A model generated the notes under the pieces. It worked only from the letters and a program-made list of their open reading frames with translations. It ran no database searches and had not been told where the DNA came from. Positions 42,535 to 52,300 of a DNA stretch of 64,000 bases are shown here, piece by piece; the first letter of the stretch is position 1; every line of letters starts with the position of its first letter. Source of the DNA: Thauera carbonicopians (GTDB lineage Bacteria; Pseudomonadota; Gammaproteobacteria; Burkholderiales; Rhodocyclaceae); the NCBI RefSeq assembly GCF_025699485.1, contig NZ_JANUXN010000008.1, positions 1 through 64,000 of the forward strand. The letters are read 5' to 3'. A program made the position numbers and the translations under genes.

Positions 42535-43602
42535 TCAGGCCGCGACCAGGCGGCGGAACAGCGCGAAGCTCCATTGCGCCGCCAGCGTCAGCACGACGAC
42601 GCGCAGCACGTGGCAGACGGTGATCAGCGGCACGCCGAGCTGCAGCACCTTGGCCGTGATGCACATCTCGGCCACGCCGCCCGGTGCGGCGGCGAGCGCC
42701 AGCGTCGCCAGCGGAACTTCCGTGAGCGCGCCGAACAGCGCGGCGAGCGCGAAGCAGAGCACGATCGATAGCGCCGCCGACAGCGCGGCCACGGCCATGA
42801 AGCGCGGTGCGGCGCGGAAGAACTCGCGCGAGAAGCGGCAGCCGAGGGAGCAGCCGATCAGCAACTGGCCGCCATTGACGATCCAGGCCGGCAGTGCCGA
42901 CAGTTCGATGCCGGAACCGGTGGCGAGCGCGACGCCGAGCAGCGCGCCGAGCACCCAGCCGTTGGCGAGGCGCAGTACGCGGAACAGCGCCACGCCGGCC
43001 AGGCCGGCGGCGGCCAGCAGGGGCAGGCGTGCCATGTCCACCTCGCGCATCAGCGGGGTGTATTGGCCCGTGCCATGGACGCCGGAGACGCTCAGCGCAA
43101 TCGGCACCACCGATACCACCATCATCACGCGCAGCGCGTGCGCGGCCGCGATGCGGTCGACTGCGCCGCCGAAGCGGTCGGCCAGCGTCGCCATTTCCGA
43201 AGCGCCGCCGGGCAGCGAGGCGAAGAAGGCGGTCGGCGTGTCGACGCCGGCAAAGCGCCGCGTGAACATCGCGCAGACGAAGCCGATCGCGAGCGCGGCG
43301 AACGCCACCGTCGTCACCAGCACCGTGTGCTCGGTGAGTTCGGCGAGGACCGCGGGGCTGAAATAGAGGCCGAGCGCGGTGCCGATGGCCCATTGCCCGG
43401 CCTGGCGCCCGCCCGGCAGCGGGCGTAGCGGCAGGTCGGCCATGCGCAGGCCGGCGACGGCGAACAGCGGACCGATCATCCACGGCAGCGGCAGCGTCGC
43501 GGCCTGGGCGAGCCAGCCGGCGATGGTGGCGATGACGAGGGTGGGGACGATGCGGCGCCAGTCGGCGAAGGTCGAAGAGAGCGGGCGGCGTGGCAGGGGC
43601 AT
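42535..43602 (-). CDS. AbrB-family (COG3180) membrane transporter
   Basis: A 355-residue integral membrane protein with about ten helices in two similar halves. Each half has the signature LPWMIGPL or PAWIVNGGQLLIG and a FFASLPGGASEMATLA / LAAAPGGVAEMCITA motif, typical of the AbrB (AmoA-regulator-like) family. The name comes from an E. coli regulator phenotype; members are now regarded as transporters of unknown substrate. The ATG at 43602 gives a short soluble leader. Confidence 0.85.
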   Translation of the reverse strand: MPLPRRPLSSTFADWRRIVPTLVIATIAGWLAQAATLPLPWMIGPLFAVAGLRMADLPLRPLPGGRQAGQWAIGTALGLYFSPAVLAELTEHTVLVTTVAFAALAIGFVCAMFTRRFAGVDTPTAFFASLPGGASEMATLADRFGGAVDRIAAAHALRVMMVVSVVPIALSVSGVHGTGQYTPLMREVDMARLPLLAAAGLAGVALFRVLRLANGWVLGALLGVALATGSGIELSALPAWIVNGGQLLIGCSLGCRFSREFFRAAPRFMAVAALSAALSIVLCFALAALFGALTEVPLATLALAAAPGGVAEMCITAKVLQLGVPLITVCHVLRVVVLTLAAQWSFALFRRLVAA

Positions 43603-43647
43603 GGAAGGGGGCAGGGGACGTGCCTGTGGCGATCGGTGGTGGCGTGT

Positions 43648-44721
43648 TCAGAGCGGGGAGCGCGTCGCTTCCGCCCACTGGCGCAGGAAGGCCCGCTGCT
43701 TGGCCTGATCCTGATAGGCGAGCAGGCCGGGGCCGATCGCGATCGGCCGGAAGGCGTGGCTCAGCCGCGCGCGCAGCATTGCCGTCGCGGTGTCGGCGTT
43801 GTTGTCGGTACGGATCGAGAACAGCCCCAGGTTCTTCACCAGCAGGGCCTGGCCGTGTACGGACAGCGTGTGGTCCAGCCACAGGCGGGCCGCCGGCGGA
43901 TTGCGTGCGTCGCGCATGATGAAGGCGACGCGCGACAGCACCAGCGTGTAGTCGCGCGGCCAGATCACGCCCAGCGCGGAGTCCTGCTGGGCGCGCTTGC
44001 TGGCATAGGAGCCGAGCACGTTGTAGGCGATCCTCACCTTGCCGGCGGCGACGCGGTCGAGCATGTCCTCGGTCGAGACGTGGCGCTCCAGGCCCAGCGC
44101 GCCCATCTGCTCGGCCAACCTCCAGAAGGCGGTGGGATTCGCCTGTGCGTCCTGCGTATGCAGCAGCAGCCCGAGGCCGGAGCGTTCCGGGTCGTAGCTG
44201 GCGATGCGGTGGCGGAAGCGCTCGGGCTGGTCGTCGAGCAGACGGATCAGGGCGCTGTGGGTGTCGGGTGCTTCCTCGGCAGAGAGTGCGCGCCGGTCAT
44301 AGACGATCGCGGCCGGTTCGTAGGTGGTGCCGAAGGCCTCGCTCTTCCACGAGGCCCAGGCCGGCAGCGCCGCGGTCTGCGCTGAACGGTAGGGCTGGGC
44401 GTAGCCGTCGTTGACCAACTTCAACTGCAGGTCCATCGCCGAACTCCAGGCGACGTCGGCATACGGCGTGCCGGCGGCGGCCTCGGCGACGATGCGGTGA
44501 TACAGCTCGGTCGAGTTCATGTCGTGATATTCGACCCGGATACCCGGATGGCTGGCCTCGAAATCGTCGATCAGCGGCTGGACGATGCTCTGGTCGGTAT
44601 TGGCATAAACGACGACCCTGGCCTCGCGCTGCGCTCGCGGCGGCGGCTCCTGCGCAGGCGTGCTGCCGCACGCCAGGCCGAGCAGGATCGCAAGCGTCCG
44701 GCGTATTCGAGGTTTGTCCAT
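43648..44721 (-). CDS. Extracytoplasmic solute-binding protein (Fe(III)-type family 1)
   Basis: A 357-residue exported binding protein: signal MDKPRIRRTLAILLGLACGSTPAQE, then EARVVVYANTDQSIVQPLIDDFEASHPGIRVEY and the family-typical VAWSSAMDLQLKLVNDGY and YEPAAIVYDRRAL. Relatives carry iron, phosphonates or organic acids. No permease or ATPase gene is adjacent. Instead it is divergent (81 bp) from a response regulator-kinase pair, which suggests that it serves as a co-sensor or is regulated by the pair, as in TctCDE-like or other binding-protein-linked systems. Confidence 0.85.
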   Translation of the reverse strand: MDKPRIRRTLAILLGLACGSTPAQEPPPRAQREARVVVYANTDQSIVQPLIDDFEASHPGIRVEYHDMNSTELYHRIVAEAAAGTPYADVAWSSAMDLQLKLVNDGYAQPYRSAQTAALPAWASWKSEAFGTTYEPAAIVYDRRALSAEEAPDTHSALIRLLDDQPERFRHRIASYDPERSGLGLLLHTQDAQANPTAFWRLAEQMGALGLERHVSTEDMLDRVAAGKVRIAYNVLGSYASKRAQQDSALGVIWPRDYTLVLSRVAFIMRDARNPPAARLWLDHTLSVHGQALLVKNLGLFSIRTDNNADTATAMLRARLSHAFRPIAIGPGLLAYQDQAKQRAFLRQWAEATRSPL

Positions 44722-44802
44722 TTTTGTGCGTCGGGTCGATTGGCCCTGTTGCCATTTTGGGTCAATATTCCCACATCCGGCTTTCTGCTCACTTTCAATC
44801 CC

Positions 44803-45480
44803 ATGCGCCTGCTGCTCGTCGAAGACCATACCGAACTGGCCGAATGGGTCCGCAGGACGCTGTGCCAGGCCGGCTACGTGGTCGACGTGCTCGAACGCGG
44901 CGACCACGCCGACCTGGCGCTGCGCACACAGTCCTACGATCTGGTGATTCTCGATCTGTCGCTGCCGGGCATGGACGGGCTGGACGTGCTGCGCCGCCTG
45001 CGCGAGCGCCAGCAGGGCGCGCCCACTCCGGTGCTGGTGCTGACCGCGCGCGGCGCCACCGAGGAGCGCGTGTGCGGCCTCAACCTCGGCGCCGACGACT
45101 ACCTGGCCAAGCCCTTCGATTTCGCCGAACTGGAAGCCCGCATCAAGGCGCTGCTGCGCCGCAGCGGCAACCTCGTGCCGATGGTGCGCATCGGCCGGCT
45201 GATGTTCGACACCACGGCGCGGCTGGCATGGGTCGACGGCAGGGCGCTGGCGCTGACGCCGCGCGAACTGGCGGTGCTGGAAGTCCTGCTGTCGCGCAGC
45301 GGCCGTCCGGTGGCGCGCGAAGCCCTGTTCGAGAAGGTGTTCGACTTCGATGCCGATGCCCGCGTCGAGGCCATCGAGATCTACATCTCCCGCCTGCGCA
45401 AGAAGCTCGAAGGCTCGGGCGTCGCCATCAGCACCCTGCGCGGACTCGGTTACCTGCTGACCGAGGCGGGCAAGGATTGA
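44803..45480 (+). CDS. OmpR-family response regulator (TctD/QseB-like)
   Basis: A 225-residue regulator with an N-terminal receiver (D8 acidic pocket in MRLLLVEDHTE, phospho-acceptor Asp51 in DLVILDLSLPGMDG, Lys in DDYLAKPFDF) and a C-terminal winged-helix DNA-binding domain (ALTPRELAVLEVLLSRSGRPV...VEAIEIYISRLRKKLE...GLGYLL). It pairs with the histidine kinase encoded with a 4-base overlap. Divergent transcription from a binding-protein gene suggests that gene as a target. Confidence 0.93.
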   Translation: MRLLLVEDHTELAEWVRRTLCQAGYVVDVLERGDHADLALRTQSYDLVILDLSLPGMDGLDVLRRLRERQQGAPTPVLVLTARGATEERVCGLNLGADDYLAKPFDFAELEARIKALLRRSGNLVPMVRIGRLMFDTTARLAWVDGRALALTPRELAVLEVLLSRSGRPVAREALFEKVFDFDADARVEAIEIYISRLRKKLEGSGVAISTLRGLGYLLTEAGKD

Positions 45481-46904
45481 AGTCGCCCGCCGACCATCCG
45501 GCCCGCGGCAGTCTGCGTCGGCGCATCGCGCTGTGGCTGCTGCCGCCGCTGGCCGTGCTGCTGGGCATCAATGCGCTGCTGTCCTACCGCAGTGCGCTCG
45601 AAGGCGTCAATCGCGCCTACGACAGCTCGCTCACCGCCTCGATCCGTGCCGTGGCCGAGCGCGTGCATTCGCTCGACGGTGAAATACAGCTCGACATTCC
45701 CTATGTCGCGTTCGAGGATGCTGCGCAGGAGCGCATCTACCATGCCGTGATCGACGCTGCCGGCACGGTGCTGACCGGCTATGGCGACCTGCTCCCGCCG
45801 CAGGAGCTGCCGGACATCGGCGAGATCCGCATCTTCGATGCCGCCTATCGTGGTTATGCGGTGCGGCTGGCGGCGATGCGCAAGCGGCTCTACGACCCGG
45901 CAGTGCCGGTGGACGACTGGGTGACAATCCTGTTCGCGGAAACCACCGACACCCGCAATGCGCTCGCCCGCGACCTGTTCCTGGACAGCATGCGCCTCCA
46001 GCTCGCGCTGATCCTGGTGGGCGGCATCGTCATGGTGCTGGCGCTGGATTCGGCCTTCCGTCCGCTGCTCGAACTGCGCGACACCATGCGCCGGCGCGAT
46101 GCGGAGGATCTGATGCCGGTGGCGGCGGACAAGGTGCCGAGCGAAGTCGCGCCGCTGATCGACGCCATCAACCACCACATGGAGCGGCTGTCGGCCATGC
46201 TCGTCGCCCGCCGCCGCTTCCTGGCCGATGCCGCGCACCAGATCCGCACCCCGCTCGCGGTTCTCGGCACCCAGGCCGAATACGGCCTGCGGCTGTCCGA
46301 TCCGGAAGAGATGCTGGATACCTTCGCCAGCCTGCACAGGAGCATCCGCAGCGCCCGGCGGCTGGTCAACCAGATGCTGACGATGTCGCGCGCGGAGTCC
46401 GACGACGGCTTCATCGGCGAGCGCACGACAGTCGATCTCGATGCGCTGGTGAAGGACGTGGCGATGGACCTGGTGCCGCTGGCCCTGACCAAGGGAATCG
46501 ATCTCGCCTTCGAAGGGCTGGGCCGCGCCGTTCCGATCGAGGGCAACGGGCCGATGTTGCGCGAGATGGTGGCCAACCTGCTGGACAACGCGATCCGCTA
46601 CAGCCCGGCCGAGAGCCAGGTCACGCTGGCGCTGGCCGCCTTCGACGGGCAGGCGATGATCAGCGTCTGCGACCAGGGCCCCGGCATTCCCGAGGCCGAG
46701 CGCGAGAACGTGTTCCACCGCTTCTACCGCATCCTCGGCCAGGGCGACAGCGAGGGCAGCGGGCTGGGGCTGTCGATCGTGCGCGAAATCTGCGATGCCC
46801 ACGGCGGCCGCGTGAACATGAAGGACGGCCCCGGCGGACGTGGCCTGTGCGTCGAGGTCGAGCTCGCCTGCAAGCCGGCGATGCCCGCGGACGCCAAGCG
46901 ATGA
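45477..46904 (+). CDS. Sensor histidine kinase (TctE/QseC-like)
   Basis: A 475-residue membrane kinase: transmembrane helix 1 (about 16-36, LWLLPPLAVLLGINALL), a periplasmic sensor region of about 130 residues of the TctE N-terminal type, helix 2 (about 173-195), HAMP-like linker, HisKA with phospho-acceptor His254 (DAAHQIRTPLAVL), and HATPase_c with N box NLLDNAIRYS, DQGPGIP and GSGLGLSIV. The only start fitting the family N-terminus is TTG at 45477, overlapping the regulator stop (TTGA). The sensor domain likely binds a carboxylate or the periplasmic binding protein; the ligand is unknown. Confidence 0.9.
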   Translation: MKSPADHPARGSLRRRIALWLLPPLAVLLGINALLSYRSALEGVNRAYDSSLTASIRAVAERVHSLDGEIQLDIPYVAFEDAAQERIYHAVIDAAGTVLTGYGDLLPPQELPDIGEIRIFDAAYRGYAVRLAAMRKRLYDPAVPVDDWVTILFAETTDTRNALARDLFLDSMRLQLALILVGGIVMVLALDSAFRPLLELRDTMRRRDAEDLMPVAADKVPSEVAPLIDAINHHMERLSAMLVARRRFLADAAHQIRTPLAVLGTQAEYGLRLSDPEEMLDTFASLHRSIRSARRLVNQMLTMSRAESDDGFIGERTTVDLDALVKDVAMDLVPLALTKGIDLAFEGLGRAVPIEGNGPMLREMVANLLDNAIRYSPAESQVTLALAAFDGQAMISVCDQGPGIPEAERENVFHRFYRILGQGDSEGSGLGLSIVREICDAHGGRVNMKDGPGGRGLCVEVELACKPAMPADAKR

Positions 46905-46943
46905 GCGGCGGCGCCCGGCCGGGCATGCCGCTGGCGGGCGCGT

Positions 46944-47609
46944 TCAGCCTTTGTCGGCGTGGGCTACGTTGCGGGCGATGAGCTCGCGGATGATGTGCAG
47001 CTTGCCGTGGAAGAAATGGTCGGCGCCCGGCACCACGATCACCGGCAGATCCTGCGGCCGCGCCCACTCGAGCACGTTGGCCAGCGCCACGGTTTCGTCG
47101 TTCTCGCCGTGGATCAGCAGCGTCGGAACGTTCTTCGGCACCGCCGGCGTCTGGTAGTGGCGGCCGCTGCCGGTGGTGTCGCCGGCGGCGGTGCCGACCA
47201 GGATCAGTTGCCGCGGCGGCGCGATGCCGTCGGCGAGGTGGTTGGCGACGCGCACCTGCACGTAGCCGCCGAAGGAGAAGCCGCCCAGCGCCAGCGGCAG
47301 GCTGCCCCAGCGCGACTGCGCCCAGCTGATCACCGACAGCATGTCCTCGGTCTCGCCGACGCCTTCGTCGTGCTTGCCTTCGCTCTGGCCCACGCCGCGG
47401 AAGTTCGGCCGGATCGCGGCGAAGCCGAGGTCGCGGTAGCAGCGCGCCAGGGTGTGCGCCACCTTGTTGGTGTTGGCGCCGCCGAACAGCGGGTGCGGGT
47501 GGCACACCAGGGCGATGCCGCGCACGGTTTCCGGCGCATCGATCAGGACTTCGATATGGCCTTCGGCGCCGCGCAGCAGCGCGGACTCGGTGGGCAGGGA
47601 GCGGCTCAT
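46944..47609 (-). CDS. Alpha/beta hydrolase (dienelactone-hydrolase/YfhR-like short form)
   Basis: A 221-residue alpha/beta hydrolase: ALVCHPHPLFGGANTNKV oxyanion region, FRGVGQSEG, nucleophile GFSFGG (about 110-115), acid in HGENDETV and His in PGADHFFHGKL. This short COG2945 type is cytoplasmic with an unknown ester or acyl substrate. It overlaps the upstream 2Fe-2S protein gene by ATGA, indicating a shared transcript. Confidence 0.88.
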   Translation of the reverse strand: MSRSLPTESALLRGAEGHIEVLIDAPETVRGIALVCHPHPLFGGANTNKVAHTLARCYRDLGFAAIRPNFRGVGQSEGKHDEGVGETEDMLSVISWAQSRWGSLPLALGGFSFGGYVQVRVANHLADGIAPPRQLILVGTAAGDTTGSGRHYQTPAVPKNVPTLLIHGENDETVALANVLEWARPQDLPVIVVPGADHFFHGKLHIIRELIARNVAHADKG

Positions 47610-47926
47610 GCTTCCTCCGGCAGGCGCAGGCGCTCGACGATGCGGCCATGCACCAGATGGTTGTCGATGATGTCGTCGATGTCTTCCTCGTCCACGAAGG
47701 TGTACCAGACATTGTCGGGGTAGACCACCAGCACCGGGCCGTCGTCGCAGCGGCCCAGGCAGCCGGCCTTGTTGATCCGCACGCTGCCCTTGCCGCGCAG
47801 GCCGAGCGAGGTGCAGCGGTCCTTGGCGTAGGCCTGCAGTTCGCTGGCGCGATGGTCGTTGCAACAGGTCTCGCCGCCGGCGCGCTGGTTGCAGCAGAAG
47901 AAGACGTGGTGCTTGAAATAGCTCAT
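47606..47926 (-). CDS. Thioredoxin-like [2Fe-2S] ferredoxin
   Basis: A 106-residue small protein of the thioredoxin-like 2Fe-2S (Shethna/NuoE-type) family: HHVFFCCNQR, ETCC, RINKAGCLGRCDDGPVLVVYPDNVWYTFVDEEDI. The Cys in FFCCN, in TCC and in GCLGRC supply the cluster ligands. It is cytoplasmic and presumably an electron carrier; its partner is unknown. It leads the two-gene operon with the hydrolase. Confidence 0.92.
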   Translation of the reverse strand: MSYFKHHVFFCCNQRAGGETCCNDHRASELQAYAKDRCTSLGLRGKGSVRINKAGCLGRCDDGPVLVVYPDNVWYTFVDEEDIDDIIDNHLVHGRIVERLRLPEEA

Positions 47927-48008
47927 GGTGTCCGGTGGTTTCGCAAAGAGGCGCAGATCGGGGGGGCCGGCGCGGGAGCGGGCCGGCCACGCGGAAAGAC
48001 AGTGGCGA

Positions 48009-49112
48009 TTATAGGCCCTGGCGCCGTTCGCCTGCCTTTGCGGTCAGATGTTCGCCGCGCCACAGGCCGAGCGCCGACAGGTAGGCCAGCGCGGCAAAGG
48101 GCCACAGGCTGTCGACCCATTCGGTCAGGCCATGGAAGTTCAGCACGTTGCTCAACTGGGCGAGCTGCCGGTTGTAGGCCAGATAGGGATTGTCGGGCAT
48201 CAGGTTGACCAGGGCGGTGGCGCCCAGCAGCGCGGTGCCGGCCAGCGCGTGCTGGGCGAGGCGGGGCAGCAGCAAGGCGGCGGCCAGCAGCGCGCTGCCG
48301 ATCGCCAGCCCCCGCTCGGCGCCCGGCGTCAGCCAGGCCAGCGGTGCGCTGGGTTCGAAGAAGGTGGCGGTGGCCACGCTCTTGGCGGCGATGCCCAGCG
48401 CCAGCAGCAGCACGATCGGCAGCGGGTTGCGCGCGCGCATCATGCAGCGGGCGAAGAGGCCGACGGCCAGGATCGAGGCCGCGGTCAGCGCGGTGTCGAA
48501 GGCGATGAAGCGTTCGGGGCTGAACGGCAGCGGCGCGGCGATGCCGAGCAACTGGCGCAGATTGCCGCTGGAAAACAGCAGGTCGGTGGCGCTGAGCTGG
48601 CTCAGCAGCCACAGCGCGAGCAGGACCAGGCCGGCTTCGCCGGTGCGGCCGCCGATGATCCAGGCCGTGCGCCAGCGATGGATGATGCCGCGGGGGCCGA
48701 ACCAGTCCTGCCCCCAGCGTATCCCCAGCATCGCGCCGAGCAGACCGCCCAGGATGTTGGCGCCGATGTCGAGGTTGCTGGCGATGCGGCTCGGCAGCAG
48801 GTTCTGCAGGGTTTCCAGGCCCAGGCTCAGCAGTGCCGCCAGCACGGTGATCCGTGCGACGCCGCGCCAGGCCGGTCTGCCCGCCGGCAGCGCGGCGGCG
48901 GCGAGGAAGCCGAAGGGCAGGTAGCCGAGGATGTTGAACAGGAAGTCTTCGAGGATGAAATAGCGCGGCCATGGCGCCCACAGATAGTCGAACAGCGGCA
49001 GTCCGCTGTCGCGCCAGCCCGCCAGCGGATACAGGCAGGCGTAGGCCATCAGCGCCGCATAGGCGATGGCGAGGTTGCGCGGCAGCGAGGAGGGGGGCGT
49101 GTTCCGGTTCAT
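48009..49112 (-). CDS. VanZ-family membrane protein
   Basis: A 367-residue protein with about ten hydrophobic helices. The N-terminal half carries the VanZ-like core (YFILEDFLFNILGYLPFGFLAAA and ASNLDIGANILGGLLGAMLG); the C-terminal half is a further group of helices ending in a short cytoplasmic tail. VanZ confers low-level teicoplanin resistance in enterococci, but most VanZ-like proteins have no known role. The ATG at 49112 is consistent with the first helix. Confidence 0.82.
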   Translation of the reverse strand: MNRNTPPSSLPRNLAIAYAALMAYACLYPLAGWRDSGLPLFDYLWAPWPRYFILEDFLFNILGYLPFGFLAAAALPAGRPAWRGVARITVLAALLSLGLETLQNLLPSRIASNLDIGANILGGLLGAMLGIRWGQDWFGPRGIIHRWRTAWIIGGRTGEAGLVLLALWLLSQLSATDLLFSSGNLRQLLGIAAPLPFSPERFIAFDTALTAASILAVGLFARCMMRARNPLPIVLLLALGIAAKSVATATFFEPSAPLAWLTPGAERGLAIGSALLAAALLLPRLAQHALAGTALLGATALVNLMPDNPYLAYNRQLAQLSNVLNFHGLTEWVDSLWPFAALAYLSALGLWRGEHLTAKAGERRQGL

Positions 49113-49200
49113 GGCGTGGGGGGACGGAGTGCCCTGCACCTGCGGGTTCCGATGTCCGATCCCCCGGGATTCTGCCAGTTCCCCCGGGGTCTGTGGCTCA

Positions 49201-49217
49201 TGCACCGCCGTGGTGCG
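49201..49217. promoter_or_regulatory. NtrC-like box upstream of the first Anbu-system operon
   Basis: TGCACCGCCGTGGTGCG matches TGCACCA-N3-TGGTGCA at 12 of 14 defined positions, with perfect GCACC-N5-GGTGC half-sites. Its centre lies about 107 bp upstream of the start expected from the sigma-54-like element at 49289-49305, the usual enhancer distance. NtrC binding is inference. Confidence 0.6.
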
Positions 49218-49288
49218 CGATGTGCATTCCGGGTGCGTGAAAGAGGATGGCTGCCGATGAATCGTGCGGGCGTGGCCATGGTTTGCGG

Positions 49289-49305
49289 ATGCGCACGGTT
49301 CTTGC
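49289..49305 (+). promoter_or_regulatory. Sigma-54-like -24/-12 element, first Anbu-system operon
   Basis: TGCGCACGGTTCTTGCT fits the sigma-54 pattern YTGGCACG-N4-TTGCW except for two positions in the -24 part (CG in place of GG at 49292-49293). The -12 half TTGCT is perfect and spacing is right. The predicted start near 49317 is about 30 bases before the GTG start codon. The imperfect -24 keeps confidence modest. Confidence 0.45.
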
Positions 49306-49347
49306 TGTGGAGCAGGCTGTCGCTCAACCGTGTCCTGCGAGGCTCTC

Positions 49348-52300
49348 GTGTCCATCCACGTCAAGCTGAATCACATCACCCATTACCGTTACGACCGCCC
49401 GGTGGCGCTGTCGCCGCAGGTCGTCCGCCTGCGCCCGGCGCCCCACAGCCGCACGCCGATCCATGCCTATTCGCTGAAAGTGGAGCCGGCGGAGCATTTC
49501 ATCAACTGGCAGCAGGATCCCCAGTCGAATTACCTGGCGCGGCTGGTGTTCCCGGAAAAGACCACCGAGTTCCGCGTCGAAGTCGATCTGGTCGCCGAGA
49601 TGTCGGTGATCAATCCCTTCGACTTCTTTCTCGAGCCGAGCGCCAAGGAAATCCCCTTCGATTACGACGACGGCCAACTCGTCGAATTGGCGCCCTATCT
49701 GGTCAAGGCCCCTGCCGGGGTGCTGGGGCCGAAGTTCGAGGCTTACCTGGCCTCGATTCCGCGCGAGCCGCAGGCCAGCGTCGATTTCCTCGTCGCGCTC
49801 AACCAGCGCCTGCAGCAGGACATCCGCTACCTGGTGCGGATGGAACCCGGCGTGCAGACGCCGGAAGAAACGCTGAGCCTGGCGAGCGGCTCCTGCCGCG
49901 ACTCGGCCTGGCTGCTGGTGCAGCTGCTGCGCCACCTGGGGCTGGCAGCGCGTTTCGTGTCGGGCTACCTGATCCAGCTGACGCCCGACGTGAAGTCGCT
50001 CGATGGCCCCTCGGGCACCGAAGTGGACTTCACCGACCTGCACGCCTGGTGCGAGGTCTATCTGCCCGGCGCCGGCTGGGTCGGGCTGGATCCGACTTCC
50101 GGCCTGTTCGCCGGCGAAGGCCACATTCCGCTCGCCTGCTCGCCCGAACCGTCCTCGGCGGCGCCGATCACCGGGTTCTCCGACGAGTGCGAATGCGAGT
50201 TCGAGCACCACATGAAGGTCGAGCGGGTGTGGGAGGCGCCGCGCGTCACCAAGCCCTATACCGAAGAGCAGTGGGAAGCGATCGAAGCCCTCGGCCACCG
50301 CATCGACGGCGACCTGGATGCCAGCGACGTGCGCCTGACCCAGGGCGGCGAGCCGACTTTCGTGTCCCTGGACGATCGCGACGGCGCGGCCTGGAACGGC
50401 GATGCGCTCGACCCCTTCAACCGCGACACCAGCAAACCGAGCAAGCGCACGCTGGCCGAGAACCTGATGTTCCGGCTCAAGGACCACTATGCGCCGCAGG
50501 GTCTGCTGCATTTCGGCCAGGGCAAGTGGTATCCGGGCGAGCAACTGCCGCGCTGGTCGCTGAACTGCTACTGGCGCAAGGACGGCGAGCCGCTGTGGCG
50601 CGACCCGGACCTGTTTGCGCGCGAACTCTCCGGCACCCGGGTGGATGAGAAGACTGCAGGCGATTTCCTCGCCCGCGTCGCCGAACGCCTCGGGGTTGCC
50701 GGCAAGTGGATGATGCCGGCCTTCGAGGATGCCTGGTACTACCTGTGGCGCGAGCGCAAGCTGCCGACCAACGTCGATCCGCACGATTCGCGCGTCGACG
50801 ACCCGCTGGAGCGCGCCCGCCTGGCCAAGATCTTCGAGCAGGGCCTGAAGGAGGTCATCGGCTACGTGCTGCCGATCGTGCGCAGCCACACCGGTCCGCA
50901 GCGCTGGCAGAGCGGGCCGTGGTTCCTGCGCGCCGAGCGCCTGTACCTGATCCCGGGCGATTCGCCGATCGGCTACCGCCTGCCGCTGGATTCCCAGCCC
51001 TGGGCCGGCAAGGGCGACTACCCGTGGATCCATCAGATCGACCCCAACCAGGCTTTTCCGGTGTTGCCGGCCCATGCGGCCTTGCGCCATCAACTGCAGC
51101 CGACGGGCGTGACGATCGGTGCCGACAGCGGCCTCGGTTTCGAGGCGCATGCCGGCGGCTGGACGCCGGGGCGTATCGAGCATGCCGGCCAGCACGACGT
51201 CGATGGCGAGGCGGCGATGCCGCTGCCGGGCGCCGACACCGCGGCGCTGGCCAGCCGCGACGAGCGCTACGACCCGGCCCGCCCGCCCGGCCCCTACGAA
51301 TCCGCCGGCTGGATCACCCGCAGCGCGATCTGCGCCGAGCCGCGCGGCGGCCTGCTGTACATCTTCATGCCGCCCACCGCGGCGCTGGAAGACTACCTCG
51401 AAGTCGTCGCCGCGATCGAAGCCACGGCCGAGGAGTTCGCCCTGCCGGTCGTGCTCGAAGGCTACGAGCCGCCGTCCGACCCGCGCCTGTCGCACTTCCG
51501 CATCACCCCCGACCCGGGCGTGATCGAGGTCAACATCCATCCGGCGGGCAACTGGGACGAACTCGTCGAGCGCACCACCACGCTGTACGAGGAAGCCCAC
51601 CAGTCGCGCCTGTCGACCGAGAAGTTCATGCTCGACGGCCGCCACACCGGCACCGGCGGCGGCAACCACTTCGTGCTCGGCGGCGCCACGCCGGTGGATT
51701 CGCCTTTCCTGCGCCGGCCCGACCTGCTGCGCAGCCTGGTCAGCTACTGGCACAACCATCCCAGCCTGTCCTACCTGTTCTCGGGTCTCTTCATCGGCCC
51801 GACCTCGCAGGCGCCGCGTGTCGACGAGGCCCGCCACGATTCGGTGCACGAACTGGAAGTCGCCTTCCAGCAGTTCCCCGACCCCGGCGTCCAGGTGCCG
51901 CCCTGGCTGATCGACCGCCTGCTGCGCAACCTGCTGATCGACGCCACCGGCAATACCCACCGCGCCGAGTTCTGCATCGACAAGCTCTACAGCCCCGACG
52001 GCCCCACCGGCCGGCTCGGCCTGCTGGAACTGCGCGCCTTCGAGATGCCGCCGCATGCGCGCATGAGCCTAGCCCAGCAACTGCTGCTGCGCGCGCTGAT
52101 CGCCCGCTTCTGGCAGCAGCCCTACGCGCCGGATCGGCTGCGGCGCTGGGGCACCGAGCTGCACGACCGCTTCCTGCTGCCGCACTGGGTGGCGGAGGAC
52201 TTCCGCGACGTCATCGACGAGTTGCGCGAATTCGGCTATCCGATGGAATTCGACTGGTTCGCGCCGCATTTCGAGTTCCGCTTCCCGAAGTACGGCGAGT

